A stretch of 62,961 nucleotides of DNA from a virus. The DNA lies in the IMG/VR virus record IMGVR_UViG_3300048592_000259, positions 1 through 62,961 of that record; one strand, given 5' to 3'. Each line of letters begins with the position of its first letter. The first letter of the stretch is position 1. The notes under the pieces were generated by a model. That model searched no databases. It was not told where the DNA came from and was given only the letters and a program-made list of their open reading frames with translations. The translations under genes were made by a program, and so were the position numbers. Positions 41,653 to 50,452 of the stretch are shown here, piece by piece.

Positions 41653-41928
41653 ATGAGTCGAGAGCTTCGCCGCCGTTCGCGCGAGTTGTTCCCGTCGATG
41701 CCGAGAGAGCGCCGCGCGGTATGGGTGCGCGCGCAGCTGATCGCCGCGAGCGCGCAGACGCGCCGCTTCGCGCCGATCGGCACGAAGTACATGCACCCGA
41801 CCACCGACGAAGTGCCGCTGTTCCTCGCCCGCACGCTCGGTCCGCGCGCCACCGTCACCGTCATCCCTGACTTCCAGGAGCGCGTCCGATCGATCGGCCG
41901 CGCCGTCGCCCGCCGCCTCTCCCGATGA
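41653..41928 (+). CDS. Basic hypothetical protein, first gene of the rightward recombination operon, 91 aa
   Basis: Arg-rich (SRELRRRSRELFPSMPRERR), with a short conserved-looking centre (IGTKYMHPTTDEVPLFLART). AAAGGGGA lies upstream of ATG 41653. Position as first gene after the divergent switch suggests an early regulatory function. No HTH is clear. Confidence 0.75.
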   Translation: MSRELRRRSRELFPSMPRERRAVWVRAQLIAASAQTRRFAPIGTKYMHPTTDEVPLFLARTLGPRATVTVIPDFQERVRSIGRAVARRLSR

Positions 41929-42176
41929 GCCTGCTGAACTTCATGGACCGGCTGTGGCATGGTCCGATCGTCGCCGCGACCGATCGCCGGCACGGCTACC
42001 AATGCCGGCTGGTGTCGCAAGGCGCGCGCTTCGGCTGCGTCGACGTGACAGCGCGGCCGCGCATGTTCGGATCGTGGACGATCCTCGACGTTCGGTGGCG
42101 CGGCGTGTCGATCATGCGCGCGCTGTCCGTCGAGGACCTTCTGTACCTTCACCGTGAACTGGAGAAGCAACGATGA
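41925..42176 (+). CDS. Hypothetical phage protein, 83 aa
   Basis: Short alpha/beta protein (LLNFMDRLWHGPIVAATDRR; FGSWTILDVRWRGVSIMRAL) that overlaps the neighbours on both sides by four bases. No motif recognised. Conserved operon position before the exonuclease. Confidence 0.75.
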   Translation: MSLLNFMDRLWHGPIVAATDRRHGYQCRLVSQGARFGCVDVTARPRMFGSWTILDVRWRGVSIMRALSVEDLLYLHRELEKQR

Positions 42177-42988
42177 GCCAACCGATCGCCACCGTCCGAG
42201 CGTCGTCCTGGGGCGACCTGTTCGACTGCTCGTACCGCTGGTACTGGAAGAACGTGATGGGGATGCGCCTGCCCTACCGCGGCGCGGCCGTGGTCGGCAC
42301 CGCGATCCACAAGGGGAGCGCCGTGTACGACCAGGCGCGCCTGAACAAGCAGAAGCCATCGGTCGAAGAAGCGGCGCAGGTCGCCGCCGACGCGATCAAC
42401 AAACCGGACGACGAGGACAAGCAGCCGCCCGAGTTCGACGAGGAAATGACGAAGGGCGAAGCCGTCGATTTCGCGGTGAAGCTCACGACGAAGTACTGCA
42501 CGACGCTCGCCGACGACCTGGAATACTCGTCGGTCGAGGTCAAGTGCAAGGGCCTCGACGTGCAGACCGACAACGGCGTGATCCGGCTGACCGGCACGAC
42601 CGATCGCGTCCGCGTGTTCCCGAACAGGACCAAGGGCATCCTCGACTTCAAGAGCGGCGGCAAGGCGGTCGGCACCGATGGCGTCGCCGACGTGTACGGG
42701 CACGGCGTCCAGCTGGGCGTCTACACGCTGATGGTCGAGCAGGAGACGAAGCAAGCGCTGGAAGGCCCCGCGTCGATCGTGGGGCTCCAGACGAACAGCA
42801 AGCTGCGCGTCGGGCTGGGCGAAGTCGCCCAGCCGAAGCGGCCTCTGGTCGGCACGGCGAAGGTGCCGGGGCTGATCGAAATTGCGGCGGGTTACATGAA
42901 GTCGGGCATCTTCCCGCCGAACCCGAAGTCGGTGCTGTGCAGCAAGAAATGGTGCCCGGCATACGACGTGTGCATCTACCACGAGTGA
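42173..42988 (+). CDS. PD-(D/E)XK nuclease with Fe-S cluster (RecB/Cas4-type exonuclease), 271 aa
   Basis: RASSWGDLFDCSYRWYWKNV (first Cys), VVGTAIHKGSA (His), LTGTTDRVRVF (Asp), ILDFKSGGKA (Asp/Lys of the D-x-K core) and a C-terminal VLCSKKWCPAYDVC with three Cys. One Cys near the N-terminus plus three near the C-terminus around a PD-(D/E)XK core is the plan of Cas4/AddB-type Fe-S nucleases. Encoded next to a putative annealing protein, an SMC-like ATPase and SSB, so it probably resects DNA ends for recombination. Confidence 0.88.
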   Translation: MSQPIATVRASSWGDLFDCSYRWYWKNVMGMRLPYRGAAVVGTAIHKGSAVYDQARLNKQKPSVEEAAQVAADAINKPDDEDKQPPEFDEEMTKGEAVDFAVKLTTKYCTTLADDLEYSSVEVKCKGLDVQTDNGVIRLTGTTDRVRVFPNRTKGILDFKSGGKAVGTDGVADVYGHGVQLGVYTLMVEQETKQALEGPASIVGLQTNSKLRVGLGEVAQPKRPLVGTAKVPGLIEIAAGYMKSGIFPPNPKSVLCSKKWCPAYDVCIYHE

Positions 42989-42992
42989 GCCC

Positions 42993-44081
42993 ATGAACCA
43001 GACCACGAACGAAGCGAATATCAAGGACCTTAAGGACGTGTCGTCGGACACGGCCAGCGCGCTGGTCGTGCCCCCGCAGATGGGGAGCATGGTCGCGCGC
43101 GAGGAAATCGACATGCAGATCGCGACCGCCCACAAGTACCCGCGCAACATCGGCGCGTTCCGCAATCTCGCCATGTCGATCGCAACGCTGAACGAGGGCG
43201 TCGCGGCCGAGTGCCTGTTCGCTTTGCCGCGCGACGGCAAGGTGATCGAAGGCCCGAGCATCCGTCTCGCGGAAATCATCGTCTCGTCATGGCGCAACGC
43301 TCGCGTCGGATCCCGCACGATCCACGAGTCGCAGGATTCGATCGTCGCCCAGGGCATCTTTCACGACCTGGAGACGAACGTCGCGATTTCGTCGGAGGTC
43401 GAGCGCCGCATCGTCGACAAGGATGGCAAGCGGTACAAGACCGACATGATCCTGACGACGAAGAACGCGGCGCAGTCGATTGCGCTGCGCAACGCGATCA
43501 CGCGCGGCGTCCCGCGAGCTATCTGGTGGGACGTGTACCAGGCGGCGCGGCGCGTCGCGGCCGGCGACCAGAAAAGCCTCGCGACGAAGCGGGCCGACGC
43601 GATCGCTGCCTTCGCCATCTTCGGCGTCGACCTGTCGCAGATCCTCGAAATGCTGGGGCGCGAGAGCGAACACGACATGACGCGCGAGGACCTGGTGCAG
43701 CTGTTCGGCGTGCACAGCGCGATCAAGGACGGCGAGTCGACGCCCGAGGACGCCTTCCCGCCGAAGAAGGACCTGCGCCGCAAGACCGTCGACAAGGGCG
43801 GCGAGGCGGGCGCCGGCCAGGACGCGGCGAAGGTCGACGCCGAGAAGAAGCCGGCCGAGGAAAAGGCGCCCGTCGTCGACGTGGCCCAGGAGACGGTCAA
43901 GGTCGCGAGCGCGGAGGCGAAGCCGAAACCGCCGACGCAGGGCGTCGCGCCGGCCGGCATCCCGCCGCCGGAGGACCAGGTGCCCGCGCCGAAGGTGGCA
44001 CTCGCGACGCCCGACCGCAGCCCGGATCCCGACCCGGCCCCCGCCCGCCCTGCGCGCCGCTCGCGCGGGAACATGGAGTAG
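42993..44081 (+). CDS. Putative single-strand annealing-type recombination protein, 362 aa
   Basis: Residues about 40-220 (KYPRNIGAFRNLAMSIATLN; AECLFALPRDGKVIEGPSIR; LAEIIVSSWRNARVGSRTIH; LTTKNAAQSIALRNAITRGV) form a conserved phage domain found beside exonucleases. The C-terminal 110 residues are Pro/Ala/Lys-rich and disordered. Context (exonuclease, SMC-like ATPase, SSB) suggests a recombinase of the annealing kind, but I cannot prove relation to Erf, RecT or Red-beta. Confidence 0.83.
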   Translation: MNQTTNEANIKDLKDVSSDTASALVVPPQMGSMVAREEIDMQIATAHKYPRNIGAFRNLAMSIATLNEGVAAECLFALPRDGKVIEGPSIRLAEIIVSSWRNARVGSRTIHESQDSIVAQGIFHDLETNVAISSEVERRIVDKDGKRYKTDMILTTKNAAQSIALRNAITRGVPRAIWWDVYQAARRVAAGDQKSLATKRADAIAAFAIFGVDLSQILEMLGRESEHDMTREDLVQLFGVHSAIKDGESTPEDAFPPKKDLRRKTVDKGGEAGAGQDAAKVDAEKKPAEEKAPVVDVAQETVKVASAEAKPKPPTQGVAPAGIPPPEDQVPAPKVALATPDRSPDPDPAPARPARRSRGNME

Positions 44082-44084
44082 GCC

Positions 44085-45707
44085 ATGCACATCGAAACGA
44101 TGGAGGTCAGCAACTTCCTGGGGGTGTCGCACGTCGCGATCACCCCGAAGGCGAAGGTCGTCCTGGTGGCCGGGGCGAACGGCGCGGGCAAGACGAGCGT
44201 GTACCAGGCCATCCGGCTGGCGTGGCTCGACGAGCTCCCCCGGATCGAACTGAAGCGCGACGCCGCGGCCCTGCTGCGCGGCGGCGCGGCGAAGGGGTCG
44301 GTGATGGTCAAGTCCGACCGGGGGACCACGGCGATCACGCTGCCCTCGCGCACGCGGGCGGGGAGCGCGATGCTGGGCACGAACACGACGATCGCCCTGG
44401 CGCCGTCCGAGTTCACCGGCTGGGCGCCCGAGGACCGCAAGCGGTTCGTCCTCGCGATGTCCGGCACCGCCCTCAACCGGGACGCCATCGCCAAGCGGCT
44501 GGAGGCGCGCGGCATCCCGGCCGAACTGATTGCGGAGATCCGGCCGCTGCTCGCCGCCGGGTTCGACAGCGCGATGGGGTCGGCGCGCGACCGGGCGGCG
44601 CAGGCGCGCGGCGCGTGGCGCGCGGTGACGGGAGAGGTCTACGGGTCGAAGAAGGCCGAGGGCTGGCGCCCGGACGACGTGCCGGCCCTGCCCGAGCCCC
44701 CCGTCGGCATGGACGAGGCGATCGCCAACCACGACGCCGCGGTGCGCGCGCACTCCGCGCTGGTGGAGCGCGCGGCAGCTGCGGCGAAGGCGGTCGAGCA
44801 GCGGAAGGTGGACCGCACGCTGGTCGCCACCAAGCCGGAAGTGCTGGCCGCGATCGAGGCGAACCGCGAGAACGCGGGCGCCGAGGAAGAACGCGAGACG
44901 CTGGCCTGCCCGGACTGCGGGTGCGCCCTGCTGCTCGTGAACGGCAAGCTGGAGAAGTACACGCCGCCGGCCACGGGCAAGCGGGTGAAGGCGTCGGTGC
45001 GCGCCGCGGCGAAGCGCGCGTTCGAGGCGGCGATCATCAACCAGAACGCGATTGCGCAGGCCGAGGCGCGCCTGGCCGGCCCCATGCCCGAGCCGCCGGC
45101 CGAGGGCGAGGTCGCCGCCGCGCTGGAGGCGAAGGCCGAGCGCGCCGACGTGCTGCGCACGCTCCAGGGGCAGCACGAGAAGTACGCCGAGGCGAAGCGC
45201 GCGGCCGACACGCAGTCCGACCGCATGGCGTCGGCGCGCAAGCACCACGAGAACGTCGGCGCGTGGGAGAAGGCCGAGGAAGCCCTGTCGCCCAACGGCA
45301 TCCCGTCGGAACTGATCGGGGAGGCCCTGGCGCCGCTGCGCGCCGCGATCGGCGCCGTGACGACCGACGCCATCCGCGACTGGCCGCTGCCGGTGATCGG
45401 CGACGACTGCAACGTCACGGCATGGGGCCGGCCGTACGGGCTCCTGTCCGAGTCGGAGCAATGGCGCGTCGACGCGGTGCTGGGCGCGGCGGTGGCGAAC
45501 GTCACGGGCATGCGCTTCCTCGCGCTCGACCGCGCCGACATTCTGGAGCCGGCGCAGCGCGGGCCGCTGATGGACTGGCTGCTCGCGACGACCGACGCCG
45601 GCACGCTCGACCAGGCGTGGATCTTCGCGACGCTCAAGGGCGACCCGAAGATGCTCGCCGAGGATGGCGTCGAGTCGCATTGGATCGTCAACGGGTCCGA
45701 GGCATGA
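44085..45707 (+). CDS. SMC/RecF-like ATPase with a zinc-hook motif, 540 aa
   Basis: HIETMEVSNFLGVSHVAITP and VLVAGANGAGKTSVYQAIRL (Walker A) give the RecF/SbcC-type N-terminal lobe. The centre is Ala/Glu-rich coiled coil with one CPDCGC zinc-hook-like motif near residue 280. The C-terminal lobe has LLSESEQWRVDAVLGAAVAN (ABC signature region) and FLALDRADIL (Walker B). Shorter than cellular SbcC. It likely works with the upstream nuclease as an SbcCD/Gp46-47-like module. Confidence 0.9.
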   Translation: MHIETMEVSNFLGVSHVAITPKAKVVLVAGANGAGKTSVYQAIRLAWLDELPRIELKRDAAALLRGGAAKGSVMVKSDRGTTAITLPSRTRAGSAMLGTNTTIALAPSEFTGWAPEDRKRFVLAMSGTALNRDAIAKRLEARGIPAELIAEIRPLLAAGFDSAMGSARDRAAQARGAWRAVTGEVYGSKKAEGWRPDDVPALPEPPVGMDEAIANHDAAVRAHSALVERAAAAAKAVEQRKVDRTLVATKPEVLAAIEANRENAGAEEERETLACPDCGCALLLVNGKLEKYTPPATGKRVKASVRAAAKRAFEAAIINQNAIAQAEARLAGPMPEPPAEGEVAAALEAKAERADVLRTLQGQHEKYAEAKRAADTQSDRMASARKHHENVGAWEKAEEALSPNGIPSELIGEALAPLRAAIGAVTTDAIRDWPLPVIGDDCNVTAWGRPYGLLSESEQWRVDAVLGAAVANVTGMRFLALDRADILEPAQRGPLMDWLLATTDAGTLDQAWIFATLKGDPKMLAEDGVESHWIVNGSEA

Positions 45708-46054
45708 CGACCGACAAGCGCCCGCCCGAGTCGATCGCGCTGGAGAAGCTCGTCAACACGGCGATCGAGCAGTACGGCGACCAGGCGGTTCTGTGGGCGT
45801 GGAGCCACCTGTTCGCCGCCTTCATCCCGCTGGCCGCGTCGATGCTGCACGAGCAGCGCATGTTCGAGGCGGCGAAGAAGGCGGGCCTGGGGGCGGACGA
45901 CGTGGAGCAGGCGTTCGTCCTGCTCGCGTCGTTGCGCGGCGAGCCCTCCGACCATAACGCCTGGGTCGCGGCCGACGTGATCCAGAAATACGCGAAGGAT
46001 CCGGCGCGGCTGCTGGTCGCGATCCAGTCCGTCACGAAGAAGGAAACGCACTGA
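45704..46054 (+). CDS. Hypothetical phage protein upstream of ssb, 116 aa
   Basis: Helical, Ala-rich ([40 protein letters not shown]). Overlaps the ATPase gene by four bases and ssb by one. No motif known. Its position indicates a role in recombination or replication. Confidence 0.75.
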   Translation: MTTDKRPPESIALEKLVNTAIEQYGDQAVLWAWSHLFAAFIPLAASMLHEQRMFEAAKKAGLGADDVEQAFVLLASLRGEPSDHNAWVAADVIQKYAKDPARLLVAIQSVTKKETH

Positions 46055-46521
46055 TGGCCGCTGTTAATCTGGTGATCCTGCTGGGGAATCTCGGCGCCGA
46101 CCCCGAGGTCCGCTACATGCCGAACGGCGAGGCGACATGCTCGTTCCGCATGGCGACGACGGAGAAGTGGAAGGACAAGAGCGGCGAGCAGAAGGAGCGG
46201 ACCGAGTGGCATCGCGTCGTGCTGTTCGGTCGCACGGCCGAGGTCGCCGGGGAGTACTTGAAGAAGGGGCGCTCGGTCTACATCGAAGGGCGCAACCAGA
46301 CGCGCGAGTACGAGAAGGACGGCGTGAAGCAGTACATCCACGAGGTCGTCGCCACGCGCATGCAGATGATCGGCGACGGCGGCGATCGCCGCGATGGCGC
46401 GCCGGCCCGCAGCCAGAGCGGAGGCGACTACCGCGCAGCCCGCGACGGATCGAAGGCGCCCGCGGCGGGCGGCACGACGCGCAAGTCGGGCGCCGACTTC
46501 GACGACGACATCCCATTCTAG
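46054..46521 (+). CDS. ssb: Single-stranded DNA-binding protein, 155 aa
   Basis: OB-fold start [20 protein letters not shown], with [20 protein letters not shown] and [20 protein letters not shown], then a Gly/Ser/Arg-rich linker and the acidic tip DDDIPF that binds partner proteins. Normal length and all family marks. The last gene before an operator-like palindrome and hairpin at 46522-46554. Confidence 0.96.
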   Translation: MAAVNLVILLGNLGADPEVRYMPNGEATCSFRMATTEKWKDKSGEQKERTEWHRVVLFGRTAEVAGEYLKKGRSVYIEGRNQTREYEKDGVKQYIHEVVATRMQMIGDGGDRRDGAPARSQSGGDYRAARDGSKAPAAGGTTRKSGADFDDDIPF

Positions 46522-46563
46522 GTATCAACCGGGGTTGACACGTCGGCCCCGGTTCGTCACCAT
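46522..46563 (+). promoter_or_regulatory. Operator O4 with a weak internal rightward promoter
   Basis: GTATCAACCGGGGTTGACAC (46522-46541) has the same design as O1-O3. Its right half holds TTGACA (46535-46540), followed after 17 bases by a weak -10 CACCAT (46558-46563). It would allow regulated transcription of the downstream genes from 46590. Confidence 0.65.
46527..46554 (+). other. Hairpin after ssb
   Basis: AACCGGGG (46527-46534) pairs with CCCCGGTT (46547-46554): eight perfect pairs, 12-base loop. No U-run follows. It may reduce read-through from the ssb block, or simply belong to the operator. Confidence 0.6.
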
Positions 46564-46589
46564 TCCGATTCACCTGGGGAGGTCGGGCC

Positions 46590-47027
46590 ATGCTGCCCTA
46601 CGAAGGCGCTACCAGCGGCGAAAAAGCCGCCGCTGACATGCAGAAGATTCTGGCGAAGTTCGGCTGCACCCGGTTCGGGACGATGATGGACTACGCCGAC
46701 GGCTTCCTTCTGGTCCAGTTCGGCTATCGCGGGCGCGACGTGAGCCTCAAGGCGAGCGTGCACGGCTACGCCGCGGCGTGGCTGAAGGAGCATCCGTACA
46801 GCTATCGCTCGCGCGTCAGCAAGGCGGACCACGAGCAGAAGGCGAAGCAGGTCGCGGCGATCGCGGTCTACTCCATCCTGCGCGACTGGATCAAAGGCCA
46901 GATCACCGCGATCGAAACCGGCGTTCTGTCGTTCGAGGGCGCGTTCTTCGGCCAGATCATGCTTCCCAACGGCCGCACGGTCCTCGAAGAATGCGCGGCG
47001 ACCAACCTGCTTCCGGCGCCGAAGTGA
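46590..47027 (+). CDS. Hypothetical phage protein, 145 aa
   Basis: Alpha/beta protein with a surface-helix pattern (SGEKAAADMQKILAKFGCTR; LVQFGYRGRDVSLKASVHGY; RVSKADHEQKAKQVAAIAVY) and a C-terminal part EGAFFGQIMLPNGRTVLEE. It has a GGGGAGG sequence. Conserved-looking phage protein beside DUF1643. Function unknown. Confidence 0.8.
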   Translation: MLPYEGATSGEKAAADMQKILAKFGCTRFGTMMDYADGFLLVQFGYRGRDVSLKASVHGYAAAWLKEHPYSYRSRVSKADHEQKAKQVAAIAVYSILRDWIKGQITAIETGVLSFEGAFFGQIMLPNGRTVLEECAATNLLPAPK

Positions 47028-47290
47028 TGGCCGGCACGATCCACGGCGAGCCCGGCGCCGGCACCCTGACCGGCACGCGCATCCTCGGCATCATCGACTA
47101 CGCGCGTGCGCACGCCATCCACCCCGACGCCGACGGCAACTACTGGCTGTCGGTGAGCGCGCAGGCGTGGCACCGGCTGCGCGTCGCGGAAGCCCGCGCG
47201 GCGTGGCAGGCGCTTTACCGCGGCGTGCGCCTGGCGCGCAAGGCGGGCGCTCGCGTGCGCGTGCTGCTGGACGACCAGGAGGTCGCGTGA
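47027..47290 (+). CDS. Hypothetical phage protein, 87 aa
   Basis: AGTIHGEPGAGTLTGTRILG, then helical, Ala/Arg-rich (WHRLRVAEARAAWQALYRGV) end. ATG 47027 overlaps the upstream TGA (TGATG) and the gene ends inside the GTG of the DUF1643 gene. No family recognised. Confidence 0.72.
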   Translation: MAGTIHGEPGAGTLTGTRILGIIDYARAHAIHPDADGNYWLSVSAQAWHRLRVAEARAAWQALYRGVRLARKAGARVRVLLDDQEVA

Positions 47291-47817
47291 TAATCGCCGA
47301 GGCCCCTGACGGCCGGAAGGCGGTGTTCTCGGACGACCGCCACTACCGCTACCACCTGCACATCCCGATCGACCAGGGGTTGCTGGGTGGGTGCAACGGC
47401 GCGATCGCCTTCCTGATGCTGAACCCGTCGACGGCGACGGAGCTCGTCAACGACCCGACGATCGACCGGTGCTACGCGCGCGCGAAGGCGTGGCACTTCG
47501 CCGCGCTCCAGATCATCAACCTGTTCGCCCTGCGGTCGACGGACCCCGCCGCCCTGTACGCGCACGCCGCCGGCAAAGGGCCGGAGCCGACCGGCGGGCG
47601 GATGAACGACGAGGCGATCGTCAAGGTCGCGACCGGATGCCAGATGCTCGTCTGCGGCTGGGGCCGGCATGGCAGCTATCTCGGGCGCGCGGCCGGCGTA
47701 CTGTCGATGCTGCGCACGGCCGGCGCGAAGCCACACTACCTGCGCATCAACGACGACGGGACGCCGGCACACCCGCTGTACCTCCCCTACGAGCTTTCCC
47801 CCCTCCCCCTTTGGTGA
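47287..47817 (+). CDS. DUF1643 family protein, 176 aa
   Basis: AFLMLNPSTATELVNDPTID, then RCYARAKAWHFAALQIINLF, ALRSTDPAAL and LVCGWGRHGSYLGRAA are the hallmarks of the DUF1643 family, whose function I do not know. GTG 47287 sits in the upstream TGA. Length is normal. Confidence 0.9.
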   Translation: MIIAEAPDGRKAVFSDDRHYRYHLHIPIDQGLLGGCNGAIAFLMLNPSTATELVNDPTIDRCYARAKAWHFAALQIINLFALRSTDPAALYAHAAGKGPEPTGGRMNDEAIVKVATGCQMLVCGWGRHGSYLGRAAGVLSMLRTAGAKPHYLRINDDGTPAHPLYLPYELSPLPLW

Positions 47818-47821
47818 CGAC

Positions 47822-48190
47822 ATGCTGGCTATCCCGGTAATCGAAGGCGAGCCGCCCGAGGAAACGACCGCGCGCGTGAAGGCGGCAATCGCCGCGTTCG
47901 ACGCCGCCGTCGACAAGATCATCGACGGGCTCGACCCGGCAGATGCGAGCGTCGTGCGGGCGCTCGTGGCGCGCGGCATGGCCGAACACATCCCCTCCTT
48001 CGACGCGCGACTCTGGCACTTGGAGGCGGCGTTCTCCATGCTGTTCTTCGCGGTGCAGCAGCTTCGCCCGGAGCGCGTCGAGGAATGGTCGAAGCGGAAT
48101 CAGCAGATCGCCGAAATGACGATGGCGATGACCACCGAAGCAATCAAACAGCACGGAGACAAATCACATGGCAGCAAAGCCGTTCATTGA
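47822..48190 (+). CDS. Hypothetical phage protein, 122 aa
   Basis: Helical protein (IEGEPPEETTARVKAAIAAF; AAFSMLFFAVQQLRPERVEE) with a His/Lys-rich end. Weak Shine-Dalgarno sequence. Overlaps the next gene by 23 bases. Confidence 0.75.
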   Translation: MLAIPVIEGEPPEETTARVKAAIAAFDAAVDKIIDGLDPADASVVRALVARGMAEHIPSFDARLWHLEAAFSMLFFAVQQLRPERVEEWSKRNQQIAEMTMAMTTEAIKQHGDKSHGSKAVH

Positions 48191-48518
48191 CACGCTGCGC
48201 GCGCTGCGCGACGGCCAGACCGAGGACGACCTGGCGAACGAGTTGAACGCCCTGGTCGAGGCCGTCGCGACGACCGGGAAGAAGGGCACGCTGACGCTCA
48301 CCATCACCGTGCAGAAGATTTCCAAGAACAGCGAACAGCTGGTCCTGGTCGACGACGTGAAGACGAAGCTCCCGAAGGCCGACCGTGGCGCGTCGATCTT
48401 CTGGCCCACCCCCGAGAACAACCTGGTGCGCCACGATCCGCGCCAGGGCAAGCTCGAACTGAAGCGCGTGCCGGTGGTCGAGGAACCGCCGCGCGTCGCA
48501 GGAGACGGCAATGCCTGA
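48168..48518 (+). CDS. Conserved-type phage protein, partner of DUF2303, 116 aa
   Basis: Alpha/beta protein (RDGQTEDDLANELNALVEAV; GTLTLTITVQKISKNSEQLV; RGASIFWPTPENNLVRHDPR). Genes of this type stand directly before DUF2303 genes in phages, from memory. Overlaps both neighbours. Function unknown. Confidence 0.82.
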   Translation: MAAKPFIDTLRALRDGQTEDDLANELNALVEAVATTGKKGTLTLTITVQKISKNSEQLVLVDDVKTKLPKADRGASIFWPTPENNLVRHDPRQGKLELKRVPVVEEPPRVAGDGNA

Positions 48519-49305
48519 CGAAGTGAAGGTCGAACTGACCAAGCCCGGCAACGACAACCTGATCCCGTACCAGCGGGCGAACGGCGCGCCGTTCGTGGTC
48601 CGGCCGAACGACCACGCGGTCCAGGCGGTCGAACACCTGCTGCCGTCGCCGCACCGCCGCCGCGGTCACACGGCGATCGGCGACGTGGCGTCGCTCATCG
48701 CCGCGTGCAAGGCGCGGGACCCGAGCGGCGTGGCGCCGATCTACTGGACGCGCGACGGTGACATCGACATCGTGCTGAACGATGACGGGTGGCGCGACGA
48801 GCGCCTGGGCTTCGCCCTGGTGCCGACGCCGGAGTGGAAGCAATGGGCGGCGCTCGACGGCTTCTGGCACGGGCACGGGTCGATCCTGGAAGCGTTCGAG
48901 GATCGCCAACAGGACTTCCAGGACCCGTCGCCGGCCAAGATGCTCGAACTGCTGCGCGCCGTGAAGATCACCACGAACGGCCGCGTCGTGTCGGCGAAGT
49001 CGATCGACACGGGTTCGATCACGCTGGAGTACGAGGCGACGAACTCGGTCGCGCAGGGCACGACGTTCCCGGCCGACTTCAAGCTCGGGCTCCGGCTGTT
49101 CGAGGGCACGCCGCCCTACGAACTGGTGTGCCGGCTGCGCTACCGCACCATCGACTCGAAGCTCCAGCTGTCGGTGCGCATCGTGAACCGGCAACCGGTC
49201 GAGGAGGCTGTCGTGAAGGACATGATGACCGCGATCGCGACCGGCCTGCCGAACAACCCGCGCTACCGCGTGCGCGAGCTTCCCCGATCGGTCGCGGCGT
49301 TCTGA
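48511..49305 (+). CDS. DUF2303 family protein, 264 aa
   Basis: AVQAVEHLLPSPHRRRGHTA, VAPIYWTRDGDIDIVLNDDG, LGFALVPTPEWKQWAALDGF and a C-terminal beta part fit the DUF2303 family of phage early proteins. Role unknown, often near recombination genes. The stop overlaps the methyltransferase start. Confidence 0.88.
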   Translation: MPDEVKVELTKPGNDNLIPYQRANGAPFVVRPNDHAVQAVEHLLPSPHRRRGHTAIGDVASLIAACKARDPSGVAPIYWTRDGDIDIVLNDDGWRDERLGFALVPTPEWKQWAALDGFWHGHGSILEAFEDRQQDFQDPSPAKMLELLRAVKITTNGRVVSAKSIDTGSITLEYEATNSVAQGTTFPADFKLGLRLFEGTPPYELVCRLRYRTIDSKLQLSVRIVNRQPVEEAVVKDMMTAIATGLPNNPRYRVRELPRSVAAF

Positions 49306-50450
49306 TGCAGGCCGACATCCGGGAGGGCGACGCGCTCGCCCGGCTACGCGAAATGCCGCATGGGTCCGTCCGCACCATCGTCACGTCGCCCCCGTATTGG
49401 GGGTTGCGGGACTATGGTGTGGCGGGCCAACTCGGCCTGGAGAAAACGCCCGGCGAGTTCATCGCGAACATGGTGGAGGTCTTCCGCGCTGCGCGCGATG
49501 TGCTTGCAGACGACGGCACGCTCTGGCTGAACATGGGCGACACCTACGCATCGACCGGGGGCGGTGGCGCGGCGCCCGGCGCAACGGCGCAGGTAGGGAA
49601 CACGCGCGCCGGGGCCGTCGGCGACCGCGCCCCACGCACGCCGCCGACGGGCCTCAAGCCGAAGGATCTGTGCATGATGCCGGCGCGCCTCGCGATCGCG
49701 CTCCAGGACGACGGCTGGTATCTCCGCCAGGACATCATCTGGAACAAGCCCAATCCAATGCCCGAGAGCGTCACCGATCGGTGCACGAAGGCCCACGAGT
49801 ACCTGTTCCTGCTGTCGAAGCGCGAGCGGTACTACTTCAACGCCGACGCCATCCGTGAGCCGATCGCCGAAGACACGATGGCGCGGTACGAGCGCGGGAG
49901 ATCCGACGACCACAAGTGGGCGGACGGCGGGCCGGGCGGGCAGACGATCGCCCGGAGCTTCGACCACATGAAGAAGCCGGTCGCCGGCTGGGCGAACGAC
50001 GGCGGATCCCACAGCGCGATCGACCACGCCCAGGAGCGCGATGGGCGCGACGGGAAGCTGCTGACGCCACCCACGCGCCGGTCGGGCAACAAGGAGCGCA
50101 AGCCGGCGAGCGTCCGCGGCGTGCCCGAGGGGAGCGGGAAGAACCAGGCCGGATCGGTGCCCTGGGAGGGCAGTACGCGCAACAAGCGATCGGTCTGGAC
50201 GATCCCGACCGAGGCGTACGCCGAGGCCCGCTTCGCGACGTTCCCGCGCGCGCTGGTGCGCCCGTGCATCCTGGCGGGGTCCGAGGTCGGCGACACGGTG
50301 CTGGACCCCTTCGGCGGCTCCGGAACGACGGTCGAGGTTGCCCTGGCGTTCGGCCGGCGCGGCGTGATGATCGAATTGAACCCGAAGTACGCCGAGCTCG
50401 CGCGGCGCCGGCTGTCCGGCGTGACGCTCGGGCTCGCCCTGGAGGCATGA
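49305..50450 (+). CDS. Site-specific DNA methyltransferase (N4-C or N6-A), 381 aa
   Basis: IREGDALARLREMPHGSVRT, then IVTSPPYWGLRDYG (catalytic motif IV), QDIIWNKPNPMPESVTDR, a variable target-recognition region, and DTVLDPFGGSGTTVEVALAF (motif I, AdoMet binding). The order IV-TRD-I is the beta class; SPPYW is typical of N4-cytosine or some N6-adenine enzymes. No partner restriction enzyme is adjacent, so it is probably a self-protecting phage modification gene. Confidence 0.93.
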   Translation: MQADIREGDALARLREMPHGSVRTIVTSPPYWGLRDYGVAGQLGLEKTPGEFIANMVEVFRAARDVLADDGTLWLNMGDTYASTGGGGAAPGATAQVGNTRAGAVGDRAPRTPPTGLKPKDLCMMPARLAIALQDDGWYLRQDIIWNKPNPMPESVTDRCTKAHEYLFLLSKRERYYFNADAIREPIAEDTMARYERGRSDDHKWADGGPGGQTIARSFDHMKKPVAGWANDGGSHSAIDHAQERDGRDGKLLTPPTRRSGNKERKPASVRGVPEGSGKNQAGSVPWEGSTRNKRSVWTIPTEAYAEARFATFPRALVRPCILAGSEVGDTVLDPFGGSGTTVEVALAFGRRGVMIELNPKYAELARRRLSGVTLGLALEA

Positions 50451-50452
50451 CC

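Noticed and set aside
43211-46054. 947-residue plus-strand frame across the recombination genes
   Set aside because: A shifted frame over three genes with clear motifs. Only its last 117 codons (45704-46054) are a real gene.
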